DNA from: Marthasterias glacialis
Lineage: Eukaryota > Echinodermata > Asteroidea > Forcipulatida > Asteriidae
Reading direction: 5' to 3'
Assembly (NCBI GenBank): GCA_911728455.2
Contig: OU452227.1
Location: forward strand, 22,693,414 to 22,757,413
Length of the DNA stretch: 64,000 nt
Below, one piece after another: positions 1 through 13,440 of the stretch; within the stretch, counting starts at the first letter, position 1; each line of letters starts with the position of its first letter. The position numbers and the translations under genes are program-made. The notes beneath the pieces are model-generated. The model saw only the letters and a list, made by a program, of their open reading frames with translations, made no database searches and had not been told where the DNA came from.

Positions 1-3000
1 GTAGCACTGATTATTTTGAAAGAGTTCCTCTTTTGCTAACAAAAAACGGAAACATGGAAAGTGTGGAATGCTCATTATCTCCTTCAGTATGGGCTTATTT
101 GCTACACCAGCCATTGATATTTTCCTCACTTCAAAGGTCGTCTACAGTAACTCCCATCAACTGCTTCAAGAATTCAAACATGGCGGATCCTGCTTGCTGA
201 TCAGCATCTAAGATCATCTTTATTTTGAGATTTTTTTCATCAGCACCACAGTTCTCTTTGTTCTGCCTGTCCAAGTGTCCATTGCATAGAGGTTCAACTC
301 TTCGGTGCATAGTTTAGTAGCACTGATTATTTTGAAAGAGTTCCTCTTTTGCTAACAAAAAACGGAAACATGGAAAGTGTGGAATGCTCATTATCTCCTT
401 CAGTATGGGCTTATTTGCTACATCAGCCACCGATATTTTCCTCACTTCAAAGGCCGTCTACAGTAACTCCCATCAACTGCTTCAAGAATTCAAACATGGC
501 GGATCCTGCTTGCTGATCAGCATCTCAGATCATCTTTATTTTGGGATTTTTTTCATCAGCACCACAGTTCTCCTTCGTTCTGCCTGTCCAAGTGTCCGTT
601 GCATAGAGGTTCAACTCTTCGGTGCATAGTTTAGTAGCACTGATTATTTTGAAAGAGTTCCTGTTTTGCTAACAAAAAACGGAAACATGGAAAGTGTGGA
701 ATGCTCATTATCTCCTTCAGTATGGGCTTATTTGCTACACCAGCCATTGATACTTTCCTCACTTCAACGGCCGTCTACAGTAACTCCCATCAACTACTTC
801 AAGAATTCAAACATGGCGGATCCTGCTTGCTGATCAGCATCTAAGATCATCTTTATTTTGGGATTTTTTTCATCAGCAGTACAGTTCTCCTTCGTTCTGC
901 CTTTCCAAGTGTCCGTTGCATAGAGGTTCAACTCTTCGGTGCATAGTATAGTAGCACTGATTATTTTGAAAGAGTTCCTCTTTTGCTAACAAAAAAATGG
1001 AAACATGGAAAGTGTGGAATGCTCATTATCTCCTTCAATATGGGCTTATTTGCTACATCAGCCACCGATATTTTCCTCACTTCAAAGGCCATCTACAGTA
1101 ACTCTCATCAACTACTTCAAGAATTCAAACATGGCAGATCCTGCTTGCTGATCAGCATCTAAGATCATCTTTATTTTTTATTTGTTTTCATCAGCACCAT
1201 AGTTATCCTTCGTTCTGCCTGTCCAAGTGTCCGTTGCATAGAGGTTCAACTCTTCGGTGCATAGTATAGTAGCACTGATTATTTTGAAAGAGTTCCTCTT
1301 TTGCTAACAAAAAACGGAAACTTGGAAAGTGTGGAATGCTCATTATCTCCTTCAGTATGGGCTTATTTGCTACATCAGCCACCAATATTATCCTCACTTC
1401 AAAGGCCGTCTACAGTAACTCCCATCAACTGCTTCAAGAATTCAAACATTGCGGATCCTGCTTGCTGATCAGCATCTAAGCTCAATTTTTATTTTGGGAT
1501 TTTTTTCATTATCACCACAGTTCTCCTTCGTTCTGCCTTTCCAAGTGTCCGTTGCATAGAGGTTCAACTCTTCGGTGCATAGTATAGTAGCACTGATTAT
1601 TTTGAAAGAGTTCCTCTTTTGCTAACAAAAAACTTAAACATGGAAAGTGTGGAATGCTCATTATCTCCTTCAGTATGGGCTTATTTGCTACACCAGCCAT
1701 TGATATTTTCCTCACTTCAAAGGTCGTCTACAGTAACTCCCATCAACTGCTTCAAGAATTCAAACATGGCGGATCCTGCTTGCTGATCAGCATCTAAGAT
1801 CATCTTTATTTTGAGATTTTTTTCATCAGCACCACAGTTCTCCTTCGTTCTGCCTGTCCAAGTGTCCATTGCATAGAGGTTCAACTCTTCGGTGCATAGT
1901 TTAGTAGCACTGATTATTTTGAAAGAGTTCCTCTTTTGCTAACAAAAAACGGAAACATGGAAAGTGTGGAATGCTCATTATCTCCTTCAGTATGGGCTTA
2001 TTTGCTACACCAGCCATTGATATTTTCCTCACTTCAAAGGTCGTCTACAGTAACTCCCATCAACTACTTCAAGAATTCAAACATGGCGGATCCTGCTTGC
2101 TGATCAGCATCTAAGATCATCTATATTTATTTTTTTTTTTTCATCAGCACCACAGTTCTCCTTCGTTTTTCCTGTCCAAGTGTCCGTTGCATAGAGGTTC
2201 AACTCTTCGGTGCATAGTTTAGTAGCACTGATTATTTTGAAAGAGTTCCTCTTTTGCTAACAAAAAACGGAAACTTGGAAAGTGTGGAATGCTCATTATC
2301 TCCTTCAGTATGGGCTTATTTGCTATACCAGCCATCGATATTTTCCTCACTTCAAAGGCCGTCTACAGTAACTCCCCTCAACTACTTCAAGAATTCAAAC
2401 ATGGTGGATCCTGCTTGCTGATCAGCATCTAAGATCATCTTTATTTTGGGATTTTTTTCATCAGCAGCACAGTTCTCCTTCGTTCTGCCTTTCCAAGTGT
2501 CCGTTGCATAGAGGTTCAACTCTTCGGTGCATAGTTTAGTAGCACTGATTATTTTGAAAGAGTTCCTCTTTTGCTATCAAAAAAATGGAAACATGGAAAG
2601 TGTGGAATGCTCATTATCTCCTTCAGTATGGAGTAAAAGAGTTCCTTCAGTATGGGCTTATTTGCTACACCAGCCATTGATACTTTCCTCACTTCAACGG
2701 CCGTCTACAGTAACTCCCATCAACTACTTCAAGAATTCAAACATGGCGGATCCTGCTTGCTGATCAGCATCTAAGATCATCTTTATTTTGTGATTTTTTT
2801 CATCAGCAGCACAGTTCTCCTTCGTTCTGCCTTTCCAAGTGTCCGTTGCATAGAGGTTCAACTCTTCGGTGCATAGTATAGTAGCACTGATTATTTTGAA
2901 AGAGTTCCTCTTTTGCTAACAAAAAAATGGAAACATGGAAAGTGTGGAATGCTCATTATCTCCTTCAGTATGGGCTTATTTGCTACATCAGCCACCGATA

Positions 3001-6000
3001 TTTTCCTCACTTCAAAGGCCATCTACAGTAACTCTCATCAACTACTTCAAGAATTCAAACATGGCAGATCCTGCTTGCTGATCAGCATCTAAGATCATCT
3101 TTATTTTTTATTTTTTTTCATCAGCACCATAGTTCTCCTTCGTTCTGCCTGTCCAAGTGTCCGTTGCATAGAGGTTCAACTCTTCGGTGCATAGTATAGT
3201 AGCACTGATTATTTTGAAAGAGTTCCTCTTTTGCTAACAAAAAACGGAAACTTGGAAAGTGTGGAATGCTCATTATCTCCTTCAGTATGGGCTTATTTGC
3301 TACATCAGCCACCAATATTTTCCTCACTTCAAAGGCCGTCTACAGTAACTCCCATCAACTGCTTCAAGAATTCAAACATGGCGGATCCTGCTTGCTGATC
3401 AGCATCTAAGCTCAATTTTTATTTTGGGATTTTTTTCATCAGCACCACAGTTCTCCTTCGTTCTGCCTTTCCAAGTGTCCGTTGCATAGAGGTTCAACTC
3501 TTCGGTGCATAGTATAGTAGCACTGATTATTTTGAAAGAGTTCCTCTTTTGCTAACAAAAAACGGAAACATGGAAAGTGTGGAATGCTCATTATCTCCTT
3601 CAGTATGGGCTTATTTGCTACACCAGCCATTGATATTTTCCTCACTTCAAAGGTCGTCTACAGTAACTCCCATCAACTGCTTCAAGAATTCAAACATGGC
3701 GAATCCTGCTTGCTGATCAGCATCTAAGATCATCTTTATTTTGGGATTTTTTTCATCAGCACCACAGTTCTCCTTAGTTCTGCATGTCCAAGTGTCCGTT
3801 GCATAGAGGTTCAACTCTTCGGTGCATAGTTTAGTAGCACTGATTTTTTTGAAAGAGTTCCTTTTTTGCTAACAAAAAACGGAAACATGGAAAGTGTGGA
3901 ATGCTCATTATCTCCTTCAGTATGGGCTTATTTGCTACATCAGCCACTGATATTATCCTCACTTCAACGGCCGTCTACAGTAACTCCCATCAACTACTTC
4001 AAGAATTCAAACATGGCGGATCCTGCTTGCTGATCAGCATCTAAGATCATCTTTATTTTGGGATTTTTTTCATCAGCAGCACAGTTCTCCTTCGTTCTGC
4101 CTTTCCAAGTGTCCGTTGCATAGAGGTTCAACTCTTCCGTGCATAGTATAGTAGCACTGATTATTTTGAAAGAGTTCCTCTTTTGCTAACAAAAAAACGG
4201 AAACATGGAAAGTGTGGAATGCTCATTATCTCCTTCAGTATGGGCTTATTTGCTACATCAGCCACCGATATTTTCCTCACTTCAAAGGCCATCTACAGTA
4301 ACTCTCATCAACTACTTCAAGAATTCAAACATGGCAGATCCTGCTTGCTGATCAGCATCTAAGATCATCTTTATTTTTTATTTTTTTTCATCAGCACCAT
4401 AGTTCTCCTTCGTTCTGCCTGTCCAAGTGTCCATTGCATAGAGGTTCAACTCTTCGGTGCATAGTTTAGTAGCACTGATTATTTTGAAAGAGTTCCTCTT
4501 TTGCTATCAAAAAAATGGAAACATGGAAAGTGTGGAATGCTCATTATCTCCTTCAGTATGGGCTTATTTGCTACATCAGCCACCGATATTTTCCTCACTT
4601 CAAAGGCCATCTACAGTAACTCTCATCAACTACTTCAAGAATTCAAACATGGCAGATCCTGCTTGCTGATCAGCATCTCAGATCATCTTTATTTTGGGAT
4701 TTTTTTCATCAGCACCACAGTTCTCCTTCGTTCTGCCTGTCCAAGTGTCCGTTGCATAGAGGTTCACTCTTCGGTGCATAGTATAGTAGCACTGATTATT
4801 TTGAAAGAGTTCCTCTTTTGCTAACAAAAAACGGAAACATGGAAAGTGTGGAATGCTCATTATCTCCTTCAGTATGGGCTTATTTGCTACACCAGCCATT
4901 GATACTTTCCTCACTTCAACGGCCGTCTACAGTAACTCACATCAACTACTTCAAGAATTCAAACATGGCGGATCCTGCTTGCTGATCAGCATCTAAGATC
5001 ATCTTTATTTTGTGATTTTTTTCATCAGCAGCACAGTTCTCCTTCGTTCTGCCTTTCCAAGTGTCCGTTGCATAGAGGTTCAACTCTTCGGTGCATAGTT
5101 TAGTAGCACTGATTATTTTGAAAGAGTTCCTCTTTTGCTAACAAAAAAATGGAAACATGGAAAGTGTGGAATGCTCATTATCTCCTTCAGTATGGGCTTA
5201 TTTGCTACATCAGCCACCGATATTTTCCTCACTTCAAAGGCCATCTACAGTAACTCTCATCAACTATTTCAAGAATTCAAACATGGCAGATCCTGCTTGC
5301 TGATCAGCATCTAAGATCATCTTTATTTTTATTTTTTTTTCATCAGCACCACAGTTCTCCTTCGTTCTGCCTGTCCAAGTGTCCGTTGCATAGAGGTTCA
5401 ACTCTTCGGTGCATAGTATAGTAGCACTGATTATTTTGAAAGAGTTCCTCTTTTGCTAACAAAAAACGGAAACATGGAAAGTGTGGAATGCTCATTATCT
5501 CCTTCAGTATGGGCTTATTTGCTACACCAGCCATTGATACTTTCCTCACTTCAAAGGCCGTCTACAGTAACTCCCATCAACTACTTCAAGAATTCAAACA
5601 TGGCGGATCCTGCTTGCTGATCAGCATCTAAGCTCATCTTTATTTTGTGATTTTTTTCATCAGCACCACAGTTCTCCTTCGTTCTGCCTTTCCAAGTGTC
5701 CGTTGCATAGAGGTTCAACTCTTCGGTGCATACTTTAGTAGCACTGATTATTTTGAAAGAGTTCCTCTTTTGCTAACAAAAAACGGAAACATGGAAAGTG
5801 TGGAATGCTCATTATCTCCTTCAGTATGGGCTTATTTGCTACACCAGCCATTGATATTTTCCTCACTTCAAAGGTCGTCTACAGTAACTCCCATCAACTA
5901 CTTCAAGAATTCAAACATGGCGGATCCTACTTGCTGATCAGCATCTAAGATCATCTTTATTTTGGGATTTTTTTTCATCAGCACCACAGTTCTCTTTCGT

Positions 6001-9000
6001 TCTGCCTGTCCAAGTGTCCGTTGCATAGAGGTTCAACTCTTCGGTGCATAGTATAGTAGCACTGATTATTTTGAAAGAGTTCCTCTTTTGCTAACAAAAA
6101 ACGGAAACTTGGAAAGTGTGGAATGCTCATTATCTTTTTCAGTATGGGCTTATTTGCTACATCAGCCACCAATATTTTCCTCACCTCAAAGGCCGTCTAC
6201 AGTAACTCCCATCAACTACTTCAAGAATTCAAACATGGCAGATCCTGCTTGCTGATCAGCATCTAAGATCATCTTTATTTTGGGATTTTTTTCATTAGCA
6301 GCACAGTTCTCCTTCGTTCTGCCTGTCCAAGTGTCCGTTGCATAGAGGTTCACTCTTCGGTGCATAGTATAGTAGCACTGATTATTTTGAAAGAGTTCCT
6401 CTTTTGCTAACAAAAAACGGAAACATGGAAAGTGTGGAATGCTCATTATCTCCTTCAGTATGGGCTTATTTGCTACACCAGCCATTGATACTTTCCTCAC
6501 TTCAACGGCCGTCTACAGTAACTCACATCAACTACTTCAAGAATTCAAACATGGCGGATCCTGCTTGCTGATCAGCATCTAAGATCATCTTTATTTTGGG
6601 ATTTTTTTCATCAGCAGCACAGTTCTCCTTCGTTCTGCCTTTCCAAGTGTCCGTTGCATAGAGGTTCAACTCTTCGGTGCATAGTATAGTAGCACTGATT
6701 ATTTTGAAAGAGTTCCTCTTTTGCTAACAAAAAAATGGAAACATGGAAAGTGTGGAATGCTCATTATCTCCTTCAGTATGGGCTTATTTGCTACATCAGC
6801 CACCGATATTTTCCTCACTTCAAAGGCCATCTACAGTAACTCTCATCAACTGCTTCAAGAATTCAAACATGGCGGATCCTGCTTGCTGATCAGCATCTAA
6901 GATCATCTTTATTTTGTGATTTTTTTCATCAGCAGCACAGTTCTCCTTCGTTCTGCCTGTCCAAGTGTCCGTTGCATAGAGGTTCAACTCTTCGGTGCAT
7001 AGTATAGTAGCACTGATTATTTTGAAAGAGTTCCTCTTTTGCTAACAAAAAACGGAAACATGGAAAGTGTGGAATGCTCATTATCTCCTTCAGTATGGGC
7101 TTATTTGCTACATCAGCCACCGATATTTTCCTCACTTCAAAGGCCGTCTACAGTAACTCCCATCAACTGCTTCAAGAATTCAAACATGGCGGATCCTGCT
7201 TGCTGAGCAGCATCTAAGATCATCTTTATTTTGGGATTTTTTTCATTATCACCACAGTTCTCCTTCGTTCTGCCTGTCCAAGTGTCCGTTGCATAGAGGT
7301 TCACTCTTCGGTGCATAGTATAGTAGCACTGATTATTTTGAAAGAGTTCCTCTTTTGCTAACAAAAAACGGAAACATGGAAAGTGTGGAATGCTCATTAT
7401 CTCCTTCAGTATGGGCTTATTTGCTACACCAGCCATTGATACTTTCCTCACTTCAACGGCCGTCTACAGTAACTCCCATCAACTACTTCAAGAATTCAAA
7501 CATGGCGGATCCTGCTTGCTGATCAGCATCTAAGATCATCTTTATTTTGTGATTTTTTTCATCAGCAGCACAGTTCTCCTTCGTTCTGCCTTTCCAAGTG
7601 TCCGTTGCATAGAGGTTCAACTCTTCGGTGCATAGTATAGTAGCACTGATTATTTTGAAAGAGTTCCTCTTTTGCTAACAAAAAACGGAAACATGGAAAG
7701 TGTGGAATGCTCATTATCTCCTTCAGTATGGGCTTATTTGCTACACCAGCCATTGATATTTTCCTCACTTCAAAGGTCGTCTACAGTAACTCCCATCAAC
7801 TACTTCAAGAATTCAAACATGGCGGATCCTACTTGCTGATCAGCATCTAAAATCATCTTTATTTTTATTTTTTTTTCATCAGCACCATAGTTCTCCTTCG
7901 TTCTGCCTTTCCAAGTGTCCGTTGCATAGAGGTTCAACTCTTCGGTGCATAGTATAGTAGCACTGATTATTTTGAAAGAGTTCCTCTTTTGCTAACAAAA
8001 AAATGGAAACATGGAAAGTGTGGAATGCTCATTATCTTCTTCAGTATGGGCTTATTTACTACATCAGCCACCGATATTTTCCTCACTTCAAAGGCCATCT
8101 ACAGTAACTCTCATCAACTACTTCAAGAATTCAAACATGGCAGATCCTGCTTGCTGATCAGCATCTAAGATCATCTTCATTTTTTTTTTTTTCATCAGCA
8201 CCATAGTTCTCCTTCGTTCTGCCTTTCCAAGTGTCCGTTGCATAGAGGTTCAACTCTTCGGTGCATAGTATAGTAGCACTGATTATTTTGAAAGAGTTCC
8301 TCTTTTGCTAACAAAAAACGGAAACATGGAAAGTGTGGAATGCTCATTATCTCCTTCAGTATGGGCTTATTTGCTACATCAGCCACCGATATTTTCCTCA
8401 CTTCAAAGGCCGTCTACAGTAACTCCCATCAAATACTTCAAGAATTCAAACATGGCGGATCCTGCTTGCTGAGCAGCATCTAAGATCATCTTTATTTTGG
8501 GATTTTTTTCATTATCACCACAGTTCTCCTTCGTTCTGCCTTTCCAAGTGTCCGTTGCATAGAGGTTCAACTCTTCGGTGCATAGTTTAGTAGCACTGAT
8601 TATTTTGAAAGAGTTCCTCTTTTGCTAACAAAAAACGGAAACATGGAAATTGTGGAATGCTCATTATCTCCTTCAGTATGGGCTTATGTGCTACACCAGC
8701 CATTGATACTTTCCTCACTTCAACGGCCGTCTACAGTAACTCCCATCAACTACTTATAGAATTCAAACATGGCAGATCCTGCTTGCTGATCAGCATCTAA
8801 GATCATCTTTATTTTGGGATTTTTTTCATCAGCAGCACAGTTCTCCTTCGTTCTGCCTGTCCAAGTGTCCGTTGCATAGAGGTTCAACCCTTCGGTGCAT
8901 AGTTTAGTAGCACTGATTATTTTGAAAGAGTTCCTCTTTTGCTAACAAAAAACGGAAACTTGGAAAGTGTGGAATGCTCATTATCTCCTTCAGTATGGGC

Positions 9001-12000
9001 TTATTTGCCTACACCAGCCATCGATATTTTCCTCACTTCAAAGGTCGTCTACAGTAACTCCAATCAACTACTTCAAGAATTCAAACATGGCGGATCCTGC
9101 TTGCTGATCAGCATCTAAGATCATCTTTATTTTGGGATTTTTTTCATCAGCAGCACAGTTCTCCTTCGTTCTGCCTGTCCAAGTGTCCGTTGCATAGAGG
9201 TTCAACTCTTCGGTGCATAGTATAGTAGCACTGATTATATTGAAAGAGTTCCTCTTTTGCTAACAAAAAATGGAAACTTGGAAAGTGTGGAATGCTCATT
9301 ATCTCCTTCAGTATGGGCTTATTTGCTACACCAGCCATCGATATTTTCCTCACTTCAAAGGTCGTCTACAGTAACTCCAATCAACTGCTTCAAGAATTCA
9401 AACATGGCGGATCCTGCTTGCTGATCAGCATCTAAGATCATCTTTATTTTGGGATTTTTTTCATCACCACCACAGTTCTCCTTCGTTCTGCCTTTCCAAG
9501 TGTCTGTTGCATAGAGGTTCAACTCTTCGGTGCATAGTATAGTAGCACTGATTATTTTGAAAGAGTTCCTCTTTTGCTAACAAAAAACGGAAACTTGGAA
9601 AGTGTGGAATGCTCATTATCTCCTTCAGTATGGGCTTATTTGCTACACCAGCCATCGATATTTTCCTCACTTCAAAGGTCGTCTACAGTAACTCCCATCA
9701 ACTACTTCAAGAATTCAAACATGGCGGATCCTGTTTGCTGATCAGCATCTAAGATCATCTTTATTTTGAGATTTTTTTCATCAGCAGCACAGTTCTCCTT
9801 CGTTCTGCCTGTCCAAGTGTCCGTTGCATAGAGGTTCAACTCTTCGGTGCATAGTTTAGTAGCACTGATTATTTTGAAAGAGTTCCTCTTTTGCTAACAA
9901 AAAACGGAAACATGGAAAGTGTGGAATGCTCATTATCTCCTTCAGTATGGGCTTATTTGCTACACCAGCCATTGATACTTTCCTCACTTCAACGGCCGTC
10001 TACAGTAACTCCCATCAACTACTTCAAGAATTCAAACATGGCGGATCCTGCTTGCTGATCAGCATCTAAGATCATCTTTATTTTGGGATTTTTTTCATCA
10101 GCAGCACAGTTCTCCTTCGTTCTGCCTGTCCAAGTGTCCGTTGCATAGAGGTTCAACTCTTCGGTGCATAGTTTAGTAGCACTGATTATTTTGAAAGAGT
10201 TCCTCTTTTGCTAACAAAAAATGGAAACATGGAAAGTGTGGAATGCTCATTATCTCCTTCAGTATGGGCTTATTTGCTACACCAGCCATTGATATTTTCC
10301 TCACTTCAAAGGTCGTCTACAGTAACTCCCATCAACAACTTCAAGAATTCAAACATGGCGGATCCTGCTTGCTGATCAGCATCTAAGATCATCTATATTT
10401 TGAGATTTTTTTCATCAGCAGCACAGTTCTCCTTCGTTCTGCCTGTCCAAGTGTCCGTTGCATAGAGGTTCAACTCTTCGGTGCATAGTTTAGTAGCACT
10501 GATTATTTTGAAAGAGTTCCTCTTTTGCTAACAAAAAAATGGAAACATGGAAAGTGTGGAATGCTCATTATCTCCTTCAGTATGGGCTTATTTGCTACAC
10601 CAGCCATCGATATTTTCCTCACTTCAAAGGTCGTCTACAGTAACTCTCATCAACTACTTCAAGAATTCAAACATTGCGGATCCTGCTTGCTGATCAGCAT
10701 CTAAGATCATCTTTATTTTGGGATTTTTTTCATCAGCAGCACAGTTCTCCTTCGTTCTGCCTGTCCAAGTGTCCGTTGCATAGAGGTTCAACTCTTCGGT
10801 GCATAGTTTAGTAGCACTGATTATTTTGAAAGAGTTCCTCTTTTGCTAACAAAAAAATGGAAACATGGAAAGTGTGGAATGCTCATTATCTCCTTCAGTA
10901 TGGGCTTATTTGCTACACCAGCCATCGATATTTTCCTCACTTCAAAGGTCGTCTACAGTAACTCTCATCAACTACTTCAAGAATTCAAACATTGCGGATC
11001 CTGCTTGCTGATCAGCATCTAAGATCATCTTTATTTTGGGATTTTTTTCATCAGCAGCACAGTTCTCCTTCGTTCTGCCTGTCCAAGTGTCCGTTGCATA
11101 GAGGTTCAACTCTTCGGTGCATAGTTTAGTAGCACTGATTATTTTGAAAGAGTTCCTCTTTTGCTAACAAAAAATGGAAACATGGAAAGTGTGGAATGCT
11201 CATTATCTCCTTCAGTATGGGCTTATTTGCTACACCAGCCATTGATATTTTCCTCACTTCAAAGGTCGTCTACAGTAACTCCCATCAACAACTTCAAGAA
11301 TTCAAACATGGCGGATCCTGCTTGCTGATCAGCATCTAAGATCATCTATATTTTGAGATTTTTTTCATCAGCAGCACAGTTCTCCTTCGTTCTGCCTGTC
11401 CAAGTGTCCGTTGCATAGAGGTTCAACTCTTCGGTGCATAGTTTAGTAGCACTGATTATTTTGAAAGAGTTCCTCTTTTGCTAACAAAAAAATGGAAACA
11501 TGGAAAGTGTGGAATGCTCATTATCTCCTTCAGTATGGGCTTATTTGCTACACCAGCCATCGATATTTTCCTCACTTCAAAGGTCGTCTACAGTAACTCT
11601 CATCAACTACTTCAAGAATTCAAACATTGCGGATCCTGCTTGCTGATCAGCATCTAAGATCATCTTTATTTTGGGATTTTTTTCATCAGCAGCACAGTTC
11701 TCCTTCGTTCTGCCTTTCCAAGTGTCCGTTGCATAGAGGTTCAACTCTTTGGTGCATAGTATAGTAGCACTTATTATTTTTAAAGAGTTCCTCTTTTGCT
11801 AACAAAAAACGGACACATGGAAAGTGTGGAATGCTCATTATCTCCTTCAGTATGGGCTTATTTGCTACACCAGCCACCGATATTTTCCTCACTTCAAAGG
11901 TCGTCTACAGTAACTCCCATCATTTACTTCAAGAATTCAAACATGGCTGATTGTGCCTGCTTCTTCAGTGTCTAAGATCATCTTTATTTTGGGATTATTT

Positions 12001-12023
12001 TCATCAGCACCACAGTTCTCCAT
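1..12023. repeat. Satellite array, ~317-bp unit, about 38 copies
   Basis: Near-identical head-to-tail units; the landmark GTAGCACTGATTATTTTG recurs at 1, 317, 634, 951, 1269 and 1587 and so on to 11764, mean spacing about 318 bp. Copies differ by a few substitutions, by 1-3-bp changes in an A tract and a T tract, and one copy (near 2634-2660) has a ~25-bp partial duplication. Each unit carries an invariant GGATCC. The array runs off the left edge, so its true length is unknown; its right end decays around 11930-12023. Many copies hold a ~68-codon open frame on the minus strand and some hold open frames on the plus strand. Because the unit is not a multiple of three and no splice or start context is evident, I read these as by-products of copy homogenisation. 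Confidence 0.97.
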
Positions 12024-12659
12024 CATGAATTTGTATGTTTTTGTACAATTTGATTTTAAATTTCAACAATGTTCATAAGGTCATCAGCAATATCTTTTGT
12101 GGCCCTACTGTCCCAGGTGGTAAGTCGGGAATAAAGGATGGTAAGTTAAATTCCCAATTCTGGTGTTTTGATCTGAATAATAATGTCCTATCAAAGCTTA
12201 TTTAAATTTTTATTTATTTCAAGCTTGATAGATAATCACCAAAGGAAACCACTTTGTCTTAGATGAATTGCCATCACCAACAAGTGTTCTATAGTCCTCC
12301 CTAACCTTCCTCTCTTCTGGTGTTAAAGTGGTAGAATACTTGTAAGAAACTACATTAACCATCAACAAAGCCTAGGTGGTCACCGTGTACCCACATTACA
12401 AATAAGAAAAAAATCCTTGAAGAGAAACTTTAAAAAAGGTTTATCCTGAAGAAGTCTTCAATTAAGTTGTATGCCTTCACAAGCAGTTCTGTTAAAAAAA
12501 ATATAAAATTTTTAATTGTTTCTAAGAAGCATGACCCCTCCACTGATAAAAACCAGCCCCACCTCCTAAAAAGCCCCTCCCCCCACCACTACCACTTAAA
12601 AAGTCTTAGCTCGTTTCGGATAATAAAATCATTATATAAGGCCAGTCCAACCCTTGTTT
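12024..12659. other. Non-repetitive spacer
   Basis: Single-copy, AT-rich sequence between the satellite and the cassette array. A 67-codon plus-strand open frame at 12467-12670 has low-complexity Lys/Ser/Pro composition and no recognisable similarity. I see no supported gene. Confidence 0.5.
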
Positions 12660-13440
12660 TTCTTTCATAGCTGGACACACCTAAGGTAATGGCCTGTCAT
12701 CCTGTGGCAAGGACTGTCAACTACTCCGACGTGACTGCATCAGATATTGGCACATGATGAGGACCCGAAGCTTGGATGATGTCACTCACCAAACCAAGGA
12801 AGAGGTGCTGAGGTCAACCTGATGTTGATGATTCTTGCTTCTTCTGACACCTGCCTTGGCATTAGGGATGTACTAGATATGCTACTGGACTTGTGATCCT
12901 TCTTAATCCTGAAAGGTAACATTCAAGATTAAGAAAATGTGTAATTTTCATCTTCCTATTTGCCTTTGGGAACTCATTGTAACTTGAAAATATCTGACTG
13001 TGAAAACAATTCTAATATCTCATTATTTCACAACAATTTGGTACAGTATAAAAAGCTTTTAGGACCTACAGCTCGGATCATATCGCCTATCGAAAGAGGA
13101 GGTGCTCTTTCATCCTGATGTTGACGATTCTTATTTCTTGTGACACTATTTGTGTGTGTGTAACAACAACTAAACCCTCAACTACAATGGTTTTCTTTCC
13201 TTCAACAACAACCAAAAATTGCATATTGCTGTGCTATTTGCTTGGTTTTTTTTAATTTTTTTATTTATGCAAAAGGCTTTATCAATTGCCTTTCTTGAAC
13301 TTTCACTGTTCTGGGTCAGCATATCAAACTTCACTTCTCTTTAAAGAGATCACTAATTGTTTTTAAAAGATGAACATATTTTGTTTTTTCCTACTTTTTC
13401 ATCACAGAGAATCCTAATTTCAAGATCGACTCCAACAAGA
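12660..13440 (+). repeat. Diverged leading copies of the cassette array
   Basis: Two diverged partial copies of the cassette that follows are recognisable at about 12750-12905 and 13058-13145. They share the order: AGGACC, AGCTTGGA or AGCTCGGA, AGGAGGTGCT or AGAGGTGCT, CCTGATGTTGA, then TTCTTGTGACAC or TTCTTCTGACAC. They differ far more from each other than the later copies do, which fits older members at the edge of the array. No coding frame is supported. Confidence 0.6.

Noticed and set aside
1203-11892. Twenty or so ~68-codon minus-strand frames (MRKIS-AGVANKPILKEIMS type) as a gene family
   Set aside because: They are one frame repeated by a satellite whose unit is not a multiple of three; there is no promoter, splice or start context and open frames also exist on the other strand.
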